Shown piece after piece: positions 40,319 through 54,100 of a stretch of 64,000 bases of DNA. Position numbers and translations under genes: made by a program. This DNA is from Vespa crabro. Its lineage: Eukaryota > Arthropoda > Insecta > Hymenoptera > Vespidae. The DNA lies in NCBI RefSeq assembly GCF_910589235.1, contig NC_060956.1:8066999-8130998 (forward strand), given 5' to 3'. Every line of letters begins with the position of its first letter. Position 1 is the stretch's first letter. The notes under the pieces were generated by a model that did not search any database, was not told the origin of the DNA, and saw only the letters and a program-made list of their open reading frames with translations.

Positions 40319-43300
40319 CACAAGAAGCAAAATAAATCAAACTTATATTGAGACTCGTTGACCGTGAATATACTAGTGAATAGATCTGTTACCTCATAAT
40401 TGCTATATCTGTTATTCGACAATTATTACTATTTCAATTATTATATCTTGATAATAATGTGCACACGAGTGCATTCTTTGTGTTTCATTCGCGAATTTTT
40501 GTTCCATTCAAGTTTAATTTTCTTTTAGTGCATCAGTGAATAATCCAATTCCGAAAGACATAAATAAATAAAAAGACGCTTTATATTTTCTAAAATATGA
40601 AAATGTAACTATCTGAAATGTAATTTATTAATTTTATAAAAAAATGTCTCATATTAAATTATTTGGAGTATCATATTAAAATCTGTAATTTATATGATTA
40701 TAACTGAAGTAAAATAAAGTAAAACGATTTAATCGAACACGAGCTCTATTGTATTGCGAAGAGGTTACGGAATGTTTTCAATACCTATTTTTCGATCTTT
40801 ACGAAATTCGCACGTGTTCGTCTAAGAATGAAATATTTTCACAGGTATATTTTCCTACTAACATTTCAACCTTCAAAAAAAGAAAGAATAGATTTGTCAA
40901 GGGAAAGTGAAAACTCTTGCGTATGTTAATTTTAATGGATGAGTAGATAACTTAATCGTTATCAATTTTGCAAATTTTGGATTCCATTCTAACAATTTCT
41001 ACATCGTTTCAACATCTTACGTCTCATATTTTGATGGAGAACTAAAATTTGATTTCTTAGCGTTCATCTCACTGCAATTTTATTCATTTATGTACTATCT
41101 TTATACATTTCATAATTAATCACAGAAGCTGATGTTTATATCTATATTTATTATTATAAGAAAAAGAACAAAAAAGGAAAAAAAATGAATTTTTATACTT
41201 TACGATTCATAATTATCATTAAGATCTTTAGCTTATCAAGATGATCGAAGTTCCGCCAAAGTAAAATACGATATCGAGAAAAAAGTTTATATGATGCTAT
41301 TTAAAAAATAAATAAAAAAAGAGAAGAGAAAGAAGCAAAACCAATCAGTCATATTTCGATCCTGACTTTTCGATATAGATTTCCACTTCCAAATGGAATT
41401 AGCAAGTCGGTTTTCATAAATGATATATTAAAGGTAATCGCATTTAGAAATGCAACAATCACTACAACGATTCAGCTTCTTCTAATGGCACTCGCAAATC
41501 CAATTCGCTCTCTTTTTACGGTTAATCGTAAAATTCACTTGCGTGAATGGAATTCTACTAACAAGAGACAAAGTACCTGAAGGCTTGCCATGACACCTGA
41601 GTAGAGAGACCTCGTAAAAAGCTACCGTTCTTCGAATTTCGATAAGAATTCGCTAAGAGACCGATGAATAGAGGATCGAGAAAAATTGTTGAAGAAACGA
41701 GGTATTAATGAGAAAGGGAGAGGAAAAAATGAGTGAGAAAAGAAGAAGGGCTCGAGTCTAGTCTTCCATCCCTCCTCGCAGCAAATGTACGAATGCTCAA
41801 GGAAGGCTTGGAAATTAATGGAGGTTCATTGATGTAGTCCCTGCAAAGAGCGACTGGTTGTACGGACCCTCGACACGAATCCGTCCTTCTACAACGCGAA
41901 GACACTCAGTCTCCGGCTCTTCTGGGAGTGCTTCGGTGCAACGACGCAAACATTGACATTATCACGAGCTGTAGCATTCATTCTATCTTTCTCCTGTTTT
42001 CGTCCTTTCTTTTTTCTTCTTTCTCGCTTTATTTCTATTTTTCTACATCATGAAAGAGATAGAAAGCTCGTAACTTCAAGTATATCTGAGAAAAATAAAA
42101 ATCCAAAGAAGAAGACGAAAAAATAAAAGAAAAATAAAAAGAAGAAAGAAAAAGAAGAAAGAAAAAAAGATGAAAAAGAAGAAGAAGAAGCACAGAAGAT
42201 TACAAAGAGTATGTTTGCACACTCTCATTGTCAATGACTGAACTAATAGAAACGAAGAGGTAAGATTCTTCGATGCCCGAGGGGTTTCTATAGAGGAATT
42301 CTAGATGTTGGTAAGAGGAGAAGCTCTTTTCGATTTTCAAAAATTGAGAGACATAGGTCCGTATTCTACTTTCCGTATTCTACTTGGAATCAGAGAAGGA
42401 TGGAAAAAGGTGAAAGAAACGAAAGGAAAAAGGCGACGGAGGAGAAACTTTCGATCGAGTTTTTTGTCGATATAACACGTGACTACTAGACGAGAAGGAA
42501 GAACTCTTTCTATCTTTTTTCCTTTTTCCCTTCGTTTTTTCTTCTTGGTTAATTTTTTTTTTCTTCAACAAGGAATTCGGCGAGTTGGAAAGAAAATCTC
42601 GGCTACGTTAAAGACGAAGTCCTTATGTAGCTCTGCCGAGGAAAGGTAAAGTGTCTCCTATGTACACATCGTTCGAGAATGTAGATGGTGAGGCGATTCC
42701 AAGGGTCTCTTTCTTCACTTCGTTCGATGGATAAGAAAGAAAAAGAAAAAGAGAGAAAAAAACAAACATTTCGAAAGGAAAGCAAAGTTACCCCTTCGTA
42801 AACGTCAAAACCAAAATTTGAACAGTTCTCTATCTTTTTTCGTGAGTTCAGTCGCGGTTAGAAGCCACTTGTTAAATTCGGAAGCATTTGTTCCCTGTAA
42901 GGATGTCGGTAACATAAAATGCGGCATTTCCCCCCCCCCCTTAAAACGGTAAATTGTAAAAAATGTTCGCAAAAACGTAGATTTTCGTAGCCCCATTATT
43001 ATTATAAATAAAGTGATCTTTGATTACAGAATAAGAGTATTTGTATGAAACATGATGTCTTTATCTATTCAACAAAACATACTTAGAATTATACGAGGCC
43101 GGATAAAGTAACATATTTAGGATTCACTCTGCAATAGAATCTAACAAGGAAAAAGAAAATTCAAGACTATTACTGAACGCGGCTGTTATTGGCAACAAAG
43201 CAGACGAGCTGACAATAGAAGTACCTACAATATAATTCACGTAAGATGGACGACACATGGTTGCGACAGATAAGAGAGATTGCGAGTATATCTTAATATC

Positions 43301-43576
43301 GCGGAAATTAAAGATTTTTTTCTCGCAGTCGAGATAGAAGCCATTACCAGTGGCACTATGCATGAACAATGAACACAATGTCCTTGTCATTGTTGAAGCC
43401 CCTTTTCTCAGGAGGAGACACGAAAGAAGGGGTACGTGTACACTTTATCTCGGGCCTGCAGATGATATGAGGGTGAGATCGACCACGATCCCATGGGACC
43501 GGTCGGAGCTCGTAATATTTCAAGCATAAAAGTTTGAATATATCGTGTCCTATGCTCTCACTCACTCACTTATTCA

Positions 43577-43670
<94 letters not shown>

Positions 43671-43711
43671 ATGTGTGTGTGCATGTGTATGTAGACACAC
43701 ATACATAGATA

Positions 43712-43776
<65 letters not shown>

Positions 43777-46700
43777 CTATATACTAACAAGCTGTCTATA
43801 CATATACATACACTATGTATTACTTTTCAGCTGCCTAAGGAAACACGTATGAGTAGCGAGTAAAAAGGGAAAGAAAATATGAGAGATAGAGAAAGATAGA
43901 GAGAGATAGAAAGAAAAAGAGAGAGAATGAAAGAGTGAGAGAGAGAATCTTCGCTTAGAAAGGGTGAAGATTTGCTGGGCTCGCGTAGAGAGACGACGGC
44001 ACTAGGGTGAATTTATAGGATGGCAACGGCAGCGGACGGCTGCAGTTGGATTTTATGGCATCTACAATATCATGGGATTTTTTAAGTACTATACACTCTC
44101 CTCTAGGCGCACCCTTGGACTCCTACGTGACTCCCACATAAACGGCATACAAAATGTGTGGAGTACGTTGCAGCTAATGAACGCGAGAACATAGAAGACT
44201 ATGTAGTACCTTGTCACGATCGCTCGTTTCTAGTTGGTATCGTTGATGTTTTCGATATCCATGAATAGCAGAGTATAATGTGAATTAAGTAGGGTGAAGG
44301 AAAAGAATATAAAAGGAAATTTCAATCGAAATTACGTATTAGCCTGCATGTAAAAAGGGTCTACTCTTTTTCAGAAATATTTCGAGAATTCCAATTGTTC
44401 TACTTGTAACATTAAGTATGATCGTTATGTGCATTCGAGCTTAGTTTAGCTACTTTCTAGTACCGATTAAAGTTAATAAAATTCTTCGTTAACAATTGTT
44501 AAATGTCGTTTCTTTTGATTATTCGACCTTGGTCATCTCCACTCTCTTCGATTCTTTATATAATCGATTGATTATATTTTTTTCTCTCTTCTATTATTTG
44601 CATAATCCGATTTTCACAATCTAATTAATCCTTTTATAGTTGATCCTGAGAGGTAAATAGAAGAAAAAAGAAGCAGAAAAGGTTCTAAAACTTTGATGCT
44701 AGCCGTATTTTGAGAGAGTAATTCGAGCTATTCTGAGCTATACAACCTTCATTCTGGCGGTATACATTTTATGGTATCATAATAGAAAATTGCAATGGGA
44801 TTTGGAAATGTGAATGATAGCATACCATGAATTTGCATTCGTTCGTCTTCAAACGACCGAAGCCGTTTGTTTTATAGAATATAGTGGAGAACTTAAGAAA
44901 GCGTTACCCAAAAATAAGACCTGCAGAGTCGATCGTTATCTTAAATATAAGGTTTTACGTTTATACCCATCATTTCTCTCTCTCTCTCTCTCTTCCCTCC
45001 TCACCCTGCCTGATAATAGAGAAACAAGGGAAGAAAATATCAAAGTTTCAAGAGGTCATGAATGATCGTGTTTCTTAAACAATCATTAGAAGTGAAATTT
45101 CATGCGGAAAAGGGAAACATTGAATGATTGAGAGGGCAACTTTTCAACTCAATCTAAGTTGAAAAACTTTAATTGGTGTTCTTTAATAATAAAATTTGGT
45201 AACGATCATATTCAAACCAAATAAATAGATACAAAGTTTATTACGAAATAATATGATTCAATGGACACTACACGCGTACTTTTCTTTTGTATTATTCTTT
45301 CTTTTCTTGTATATACTACAATATCTGTATTATTTACTATAGCAATGCTATCTCTCATATGCCAATAAGGCGAGTGAAAACACAATAAGAGTGACCGTCA
45401 TAAATTATAATAAAGTGGATCATTTATTAACAAGCTCATTTAAATACGAGACAAGATAACAACGAGTGTGGCAGAAACGCAACAATCCGAGCAATATCCC
45501 AAACTGGCGATTTTACATGAGAAGCGTGCTTATTCTCGATCGAGTTTTGCTTCAAACGATTTAGTAGTATGGTATCGACAAATATAGCAATAAATTATCT
45601 ATCTTACAAAAAGCATACAATAACGATGTAAGAATCGATCGAGTAACGTCAGAGAGACATAAAGTTGAGCCAGTAACATCATCATTTATTGCTGTATGCA
45701 CGTACATGCATATTCTACATTATTCGTTTGTCTTCGCTTACAAGATAATACTAATAATAACAATAATAATAACCCGTATGGGTTCATAGTATTCTGTCTG
45801 TCACACGAGGCGATTAAAAAGGAATCCCTCAAAGGATAGGGACAAGAAATAAAGAAAAAGCTTCAGAAAAAATGCCGCTTCTTGGACTGCGCCAAAGTGT
45901 GTCTGGAGCCAATTCTGGCCACGATAGCACACGAACCATCGATGATAAGGATATGAGCAAAAGAAACCTTACCAGACAATCCAAAGAAAGTACAGCCGAC
46001 CAAGATACAACAAAACTGATTGGAGAGTTTTAGATATATAGAATATTTTTATTAAATATTAAGAAATATTTTAGATATAGAAAAATAATAAACACAATAA
46101 AAAGACTATTATCAAACTACGTCAACAATATAAATACTGTTTATGAACTACAGGTACTATTTATTAATTAAAGAAAATACACACCATCATATATGAAGCT
46201 GCAATATTAACCGCAATAGAATATAATAAACAAAAATTATTAAAATACAACCCATATAAAATAATAAAACAGAAAAAAATAAAATGGAGAACCAATATCA
46301 AGAACAAAATAAACTACTTAGAAAGAATATAATCAGACTAATAAAAATCATTAAAGGAAATAAAACTAAGAAAATCACGAAGTACATAAAAAATAAAAAG
46401 TAGCAAGAAATACTGGATACATGAAGTCGGAAACTATTCGTATATGCAGTCAAACTAAAACGATACAATAAGTTAAAAAAAGAAAAAAGAAAAATTTTCT
46501 GAGCCAATGGAGAACTATTCTACCAAAAACCCGATAGAATAAAAAGAAATAGAAACTCTGAATGAAGGATTATAGTAATAGAATTATAACAACAAATATG
46601 GTTAGACGCAATATAACACAAATCTAACACTGATTGAATAATAAAAGAAAAAGAAAAATACAACCACGTTACAAAACAACAAAAATATACAATAACATTA

Positions 46701-49700
46701 GAACTCACTGAAATTATCATAAATACACTTAATTGAAAATTTCCAAGTACAGACCAAGTACAAAACTTTTGATACAAACAATAGATAACAACACTTCATA
46801 CCTGACAATACAAATCAATAAAAATATAAAATACCCAGACCAATTTCTAGCATTCTTAATTGAAGGTAAAACATTTATCAAATAAAAAAAATCAAGACAT
46901 ATAAAACTCAACAAATCGTAAATTAATAATTTATCTCTCAATACTATACAAAATCATAAAAGGAACCATCTGTAAGAAAGTAGAAGAAATAATAAAGAAA
47001 CCAAATAACACAATAATAGATAGTATAATCATGAAGTAAACGACAAATTTATATTTCTGACTACAAGAAATATTGAATATATATAAAATAAACGCAAAAA
47101 TACAAAACTTTCTTAAACAGATTATGCAGAAATGGAAAATCAAAATACATTTAAATAAGAAAGAAAAGCACAGAAATCTAGACAATAGAAATTAAAAGAT
47201 ATCTTTCAAGGAGACTTAGAGAATTCTTTGCGATTTTGCATGAGCATAAATCCATTATCAAATATATCAAACAAATCAAAATACGGTAGTATAAAATAGT
47301 ATACAATAGCACTAAAATGGTATATAATAAACCGTTTAATGTATATGATTAATGTATATGGACGATAAATGCAGCAACAAGAACATAACTAAGAGGATTC
47401 TTTACAAGCATCGAAAGATTCACACAGGACATGAAGATGAGCTAGATCATATTTTGGAAGAGTGCAAGAAGCAGTGAAGAGAATGGAGAACGGAGTGCTA
47501 TGGCTGTGTGAGCATGGCGAAAGATTACTCGAAAAAATAGACAATAACGACCAGGTTAATCTTAACAGATGTAAGGAAGACAGTAGGCGAAAAATTCTTG
47601 CGAAATATAGACTTTGAACTCGATAGTTTTAATGGATGACATTAATTTCGTTTAGATACATTAATCGATACTGAAAGTTTAATTAGTCTTATTAAAGAAA
47701 GATTTATTGAACATTTTATCCACGAGAATAGCAATCAGTTAATTGATAAATTTGATAGTATAAACGGTTCCGAATCAGTATTCAGAGATCGAGTAGGTGC
47801 AAAAATAACAATAAACAATAAATATTCCACTTTCAAAAGTCCCTAATGACAATTATGTCTGTTTTGGCTGTATTTAGTAGATATACAATAAAATTATTTG
47901 GCTATAAATTATTAAAGTCAGCGATTGACTATGACAAAAACGATGGTTTTTCGAAAATTATGAACATTGATATAGGCGAATCAAAAATAAAAGGTGAATG
48001 ATGAGTTGCTCATTAATTCTGATATGTCGAAGGTAGAAATCGTTTACATTTTAATGACATATTTAGAATACATTATGAATATTATCCGTTCAAATGACAG
48101 AATATGCATCACCAGTTGTGTTGGTAAGGAAAAAGATCGGAGAGTTACATATATGTATAGACTTTCGATAATTGACTAAACACATGGTTGAAGATATTTA
48201 TTCGCTGCTAGTTATTGAAGATCAATCAGAAGTATTAGAACAAATATTTGAATTTGTTAGTTGTCATCACATTCATATTTCAACAGATTCAATTAAATTT
48301 TGTTATTCCGTTTGGACTATTTGAATATCTAAAAATCCCTTTAAGTTATGCTTTTAAGGTTAAAAACAGTACCATATAGATTTCAAAAATATATTAATGA
48401 ATATTATCAAATCTTATTAGAATGGGCGATGTAACGGTTTATATGAATGACATTACACCGAAATGTCACCACCATAGTAACCACTTAGACAAGTGAAGAT
48501 CACTTTCGCGTTTTAATTCAAGTTTATGAGTTGTTTAAGAAGAATGTTATACACTATGCATTTAGGTAAATGACAATTTTTGTTTACGTAGAAACGTTAT
48601 CTAAGATATATGCTATCCGAAATTGGAATTAGTTCGACGATAGAAGAAATAGGTATGGTTAAAAATTTCTGAGACAAACACGACATATAAAGTTTTATGT
48701 CTATGTTTTTATTTATCGAAAATTTATCGAAAGATTCGAAAAGATAAATTTCACAAACCACTTTATGATCTGCTAAAGAAAGATACTTAATCTTAAGATT
48801 AAATTAATTTCAGTACCAGTATTGAGCATTTACGGCTTCAAAAGTGAGACGAAACTTCATTACGATACTAATGCGTTAAGTTTCGGTGTTAAGTTGGAAC
48901 ATTTTTTTTAAGTTGGAATTTTCGCAGGAAAGTTGATCATAAATTTCACCCAATTTTCCTTATTCAAAACAAACTATAGAAATGGAAAGTTGATAACTTT
49001 AAGTTAGAGATCCTAGCATTATGTATTACAACGATTTCTATATATTAAATATAAGATTTTAACATGTTGCAATTTACTTAGGTTGGTGCTCAGTAGGAAA
49101 AACATTGATCTCCGAATAATTTGATGGGCTTTAGAATTACAACATTTCGATTATGAGATTAAATATAGATCAAGGTCGCGTTTAAAACACGTAAACGCTT
49201 TAAGTCGTTCAGTTGGTGTGTTAATAATAAAAGAATCTTTTTAAATTTAACTTGTCTGTCTCAAGTAATAAAAAACAAAAAGGAGAAAATTATATAAGAA
49301 GTTAGAAACTGATGAAGATAGTATGAAATGAGAAACGGCCTTATTTATAAATATCTTTTATTTTTTATGTCTATATGAAAAGCCATGTAAGTGACCGTTT
49401 TCACAATAAGTTAAGATATTTAGGAATAATAATTTGACAATAGCTTTAAGCGAATTATTGGTTTTCGAAAATGAAGGAGAAAGTATAAATGCTCATAAAG
49501 AATTGTCTTAAGTACCTATCTCTTTTACCATACACCAGGAAAAAGGAATGGGGATATGTTTCTATATAACATTCCAAAGGGTAATGTCCCATTTGCAACG
49601 AGACGTATCGATCAGTACGGAACCATTAATAAAGAACGGTCGGTGAAACTGTATGTCTGTGTAATAGTTGATACTTTTACTAAATATGTTAGATTATACG

Positions 49701-51099
49701 CTGTAAAAATTACAACGACTAAAGAGGTTTTTAAATGCTTGCTTTTGTATTATAGTCGACCAAAAATAATTATATCTGTCCGTGATAACTGTTTCACTTC
49801 AAAAGAATTTAAGGATTTTATGATTTCAAACGAAATATAGCACATAAAAATTGTTCTCCACAAACCAGTTCTCCGCAAACTAACGGACAAGTGGAACGAG
49901 TTAACAGAATTTTAATACCAATTAACCTATAATTCTTCCGGACAATATTCGTATAAATAGCAAGACGTTGAATACCGATAAATACGATTCATTGAATAAA
50001 CTTTTAGTTCCTAGAAATGACTCTTAGTAAATTATTGTTTGGCATCAAACAACGAGGAAAAATCATAGGTGATTAGAGGATTATTTGAAGAAACATGTTT
50101 ATCATGATAGTAGAGATCTTGAATCATTTAGAGGCAAAGTGATTAAAAGAACTAATTTGTCCATGACATATAATGAGCATAAGTTAACAGTAATCGAAAG
50201 GCACTTGATAGATATAAAACAGATTTAACCATAGTAAGAAATTTTGAACGAACAATAGGAGCATCGAAAAAATAAATTCTTCTGTTTAGAGAACCTTATA
50301 TAATCACCGAAATATTAAAAAATGACTGATACGTAGAAGTAGACGTTGTAAGTTAATGTTTTCCTGGATATTAAAATTATAAATTATTTTATCTCTTATT
50401 ATTATATTTAATTATTTTATCTATTATACTTATAATATGTTGTCATATTAATTGGTTTAACACAGTAAAATAATATTTTATGCATGCAAAGAATAGTCCG
50501 TGGTCAGACTACGGTGGTCAAGAATGGTTGACTTCTAAAAGATAGGCAGGTGATCGAGTGTGTTACCGCGTACGGTGGCGTCATATATATGTTTTTTTTC
50601 GTATATATATGGGGATTGGGTGACTGCAGCACGTGTCGAGAAAAAAGAAAAGAGAACAAAGGAATCAGTCAGAATTCGTTAAGCGAGTCGAAGCTGTGGA
50701 TCGGCATCATCTTACGTTTTTTCGTTTTGTGTACAGAAGTTTAATATAAGCCTTATTTGATTATTACGTCATCTCTATCATGTAAACTTGTCCCTTCAGT
50801 TATTAGCATTACAAATGGACAAAAGACTCAAAAAAAGAAACTCTGAACAGCGGGAAACAGAACAACCTGGATAAACATGAAATCTACAAATATATGGGTT
50901 TCCAACGAAACACCAAATAAACAACAAAAACATTAAAAATTATTTGTAACTATAATACAGTACACTAATATAAAAGACAATAATATTAAGCACAACAACA
51001 TTGACAATAGTCCGGAAATTTCTACAATAACTACATTACTATGAATTTGATTTATATTAATCTAAATCAGAGCAAATAAATCATTTGCATAAAATATTC

Positions 51100-51168
<69 letters not shown>

Positions 51169-54100
51169 CAGGGGAAAAATTTAAGCGTAATAAACATCAA
51201 AAACATCAGAAACACTTTACAATGAAACATTTAAAACCATACAACCAAAAGAAAAATACAGATGCTTCAGTTTGAACAGAACATATCTATATACCACACG
51301 CACATATTAAACAACTCAAAAGAACAAATAAACAAAGACTCATTCACATACTTAAATCAAAACTTAAAAGAAATACTTCTAAAATAATTAATACATACGC
51401 TATAACAATCCTGATATATATCAGCAAAACACAAAAATTAAACATGTGGATATCAAAAACACTTGTATAACCATGTAAACACAAATAACAATGTAAAGAC
51501 TTTCAAAAAATGTAAATAATAATCGCGAACTATAGATCATGTGATAGGTGGATTAGCCGATAATAACATCAACAGATTACACACTTAGATACAGCAACGT
51601 AGCCAAAATATATATATCAGGAGTTAGAACTTAAACGCAAACTTATCGAGATATATGGTTCAATATACAAATAAATAACTTTGAATATATTTGAAAACGA
51701 ACATGCTAGGCTATATTGGAATCAAAACATAATCATCGACAAAACAATAAAACACATCACAAAATCAAATTTTGCAAGTCATTTCAAACAAAATCAAAAT
51801 ACCAAGCAATTTACAAATACACAAATCAATAATATCAACATTGACAGCACCATCAACTCATACCGACAAACTAAAATTCTATAACTCACTCCAAATCATA
51901 AACAAGAAATAAACACACAAACTAAAGGGGACAATAAAGCCATATAAATTAAAAAGCAATTAACACAAGAAATGAAAATCAACGCAGCAACCTAGAATAA
52001 TAGTGACTCAACATTAGTAAAACAATACCTAAATTAAGACAGTATTCTGCTTTGAAACCTTCAAAAATTCGAATTTCGATGAATTAGTTGACGACGAATC
52101 AGTCGTAATCAAAGAAATATAATTAAGGTAGAGAAAATTGTTAGCCGTCTACGTTTTTTCATGGGTAAGTAGAAGCAGATTATGTCGAATAAATATATCC
52201 TGAGTTATTTGAGACATTGTATCTATTCAGTGAAAAATCAGTTCAAGAAACTTCACCTAAATAAATATTAATTAAAGTATTAACTTTAAATTAAAGAAGA
52301 GACAGAGCTATTCTAATTTGAAATTGACAAGCTATTAGAAACAGAAGCTATCGAAAAAATTATAATAGAAATACAATTATAGTAAAGGTCAATTGGTTTC
52401 TTCCAATTTCCTAGTGCAGAAATCTGATGAATCGAATTGATTTATATTTAATTTGAAAAAATAAATTCATCAAAATGCCATATATCAAGTGAGAAGATAT
52501 TAAATCTACCGTGAGTCTAATCACTGAAGGAGATGTCACAAGTTCCGTAAATTTAAAAGACGCCTATTTTATTGTGCCGATAAAAAATTTCTTAGGTTGA
52601 ATTTTAAAGAATAACTTTTTCAGTTTACCTGTTTGCCATTTGGTTTATATATTACCTCTTACATTTTTATAAAAGTAATTAAGCCAATAACTAACAATCT
52701 GATATTGAAAGGAATGCTATTAATAGTATATTTAGATGATTTTCTTTTCATCAATAAATCAAAAATTTTTTATAATAAATTAACATTAATGAAGCTATTA
52801 AAATTTTAGAACATTTAGATTTCATTATAAATTTTCAAAAAATACATTAAAGATGTTAATACAAAATTTAATACGATATATTAAATTTAATAAGATGTTA
52901 ATACATAATTGATTCTGTTAATTTCTCCTTAAATCTAATAGATAAAAAGAAGAGTTATATTATAGAAATTCCGAATAGGTATAAAAAAATAAATAGCTAT
53001 AAAATTTTGCAAAAAGTTCGTAAAATATTTAGGAATTTTAACAGCTGTCTGGCTAGCAATGGCCTATAATTTCATAAATTGCAAAAAATTCGAAATAAAA
53101 ATTCTCAGTTCTGAAATTTAACGGTGCAAATTACGAAAAAAAAATATTAATAAATCAATGTATGATAGAAGACCTAAATCGGTGGAAAACGAATGCAACT
53201 ATCGATTAAAATTTAATTAGAAATTAAAATTTCTTCATTGAAATATTTTTTAATGTATTACTTTTAAGTTAGAGCTATTATTATGATGATGTAAATGTGC
53301 TTTTGAATTTTGGAACAAAGAAGAAAGGAGTAGGCACATCAATTACAGTAGTTTATCTACTGTCCTTTTTGTTTTAAAAGGTTTTGCTTCTAATTTATCC
53401 GATTGCAAAATTTTTCTTCGATTAAATAATACCATCGCTATTGCATATGTGAATAGAGCTCGAAATGTATCACTCCCATATCTCAGTGAACTTTCCAGAA
53501 AAAAATTTGGGAATAGTACGAAGATAGGAAAGTATGTTTAAAAGCATCTTACATTATTTATAGCAGAGAATTTCGATACGGATAAAGAATCATGTAACAC
53601 GAATGGAGGTAGAAAACAGAATATTTTCCAATCAATATACGAATAAAAAGAGAAAAAAAAATTTGTTCGATTCTTCGTAGATTTATTTACATCTAGAATG
53701 AATAAAAAATATAAAATGTTTCGTTCTTGCTTTTTTGTGTCTAGAAACAGAGAAAGTGGATATATTTATAATTTCACAGCAAAATGAAATATTCTTTTTA
53801 TGCCTTTCCTTTCTTCGCACTTGTACTTTAAGAAAGATAATTTAATGACAAAACCATAGGAGTACTTGTGGTACCTGCCTGGTTCTTCCAACCATGGTAT
53901 CCTCTATTCACATCATTTCTTATTGTGCCCACCATCACATTTAAACCTAGTAACTCGTTATTGACATTTCTTTACAAGGAGGTGAACCGTTAGCATCCCA
54001 TCCTTCATTGGTGGTAGGCAAATTATCCGGTCAGCTTACCTGCAGAAAGGGATCGACCAAGAATCTGTAAATATCATGATTGATTCTATCGCTAAGTCAA

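Larger units (their letters stand above)
39760..45770. other. giant intron, middle part: microsatellites and CpG-rich patches
   Basis: Holds (TA)n at 40266 and 43714, the longest (CT)n of the window at 43579-43668, C11 at 42930, A-rich purine stretches at 42100-42190, and mixed-composition patches at 41720-41960, 43400-43540 and 43980-44230. No protein similarity recognised. Confidence 0.6.
47640..50813 (+). mobile_element. Ty3/gypsy LTR retrotransposon relic inserted in the LINE
   Basis: Order is protease, reverse transcriptase, RNase H, integrase, as in Ty3/gypsy pol. The protease active site is decayed (LIDTE for LIDTG, 47660). RT has EYASPVVLVRKK (48100-48135) and YMND (48440-48451), in which the catalytic YMDD/YLDD has lost one aspartate. 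RNase H keeps KLHYDTNALSFG (about 48850-48890). Integrase is the longest open part (49556-49840): IDQYG, VCVIVDTFTKYVRLYAVKITT, SVRDNCFTSKEF, where the usual SDRG aspartate is valine; after a frameshift comes NGQVERVNRIL. A likely 3' LTR lies at 50438-50813; no 5' LTR was seen. It is an old, incapable copy. Confidence 0.85.

Noticed and set aside
46298..47185. Four minus-strand frames predicting very hydrophobic proteins
   Set aside because: They are the complement of the A-rich LINE coding strand, which turns into runs of F, I and L codons.
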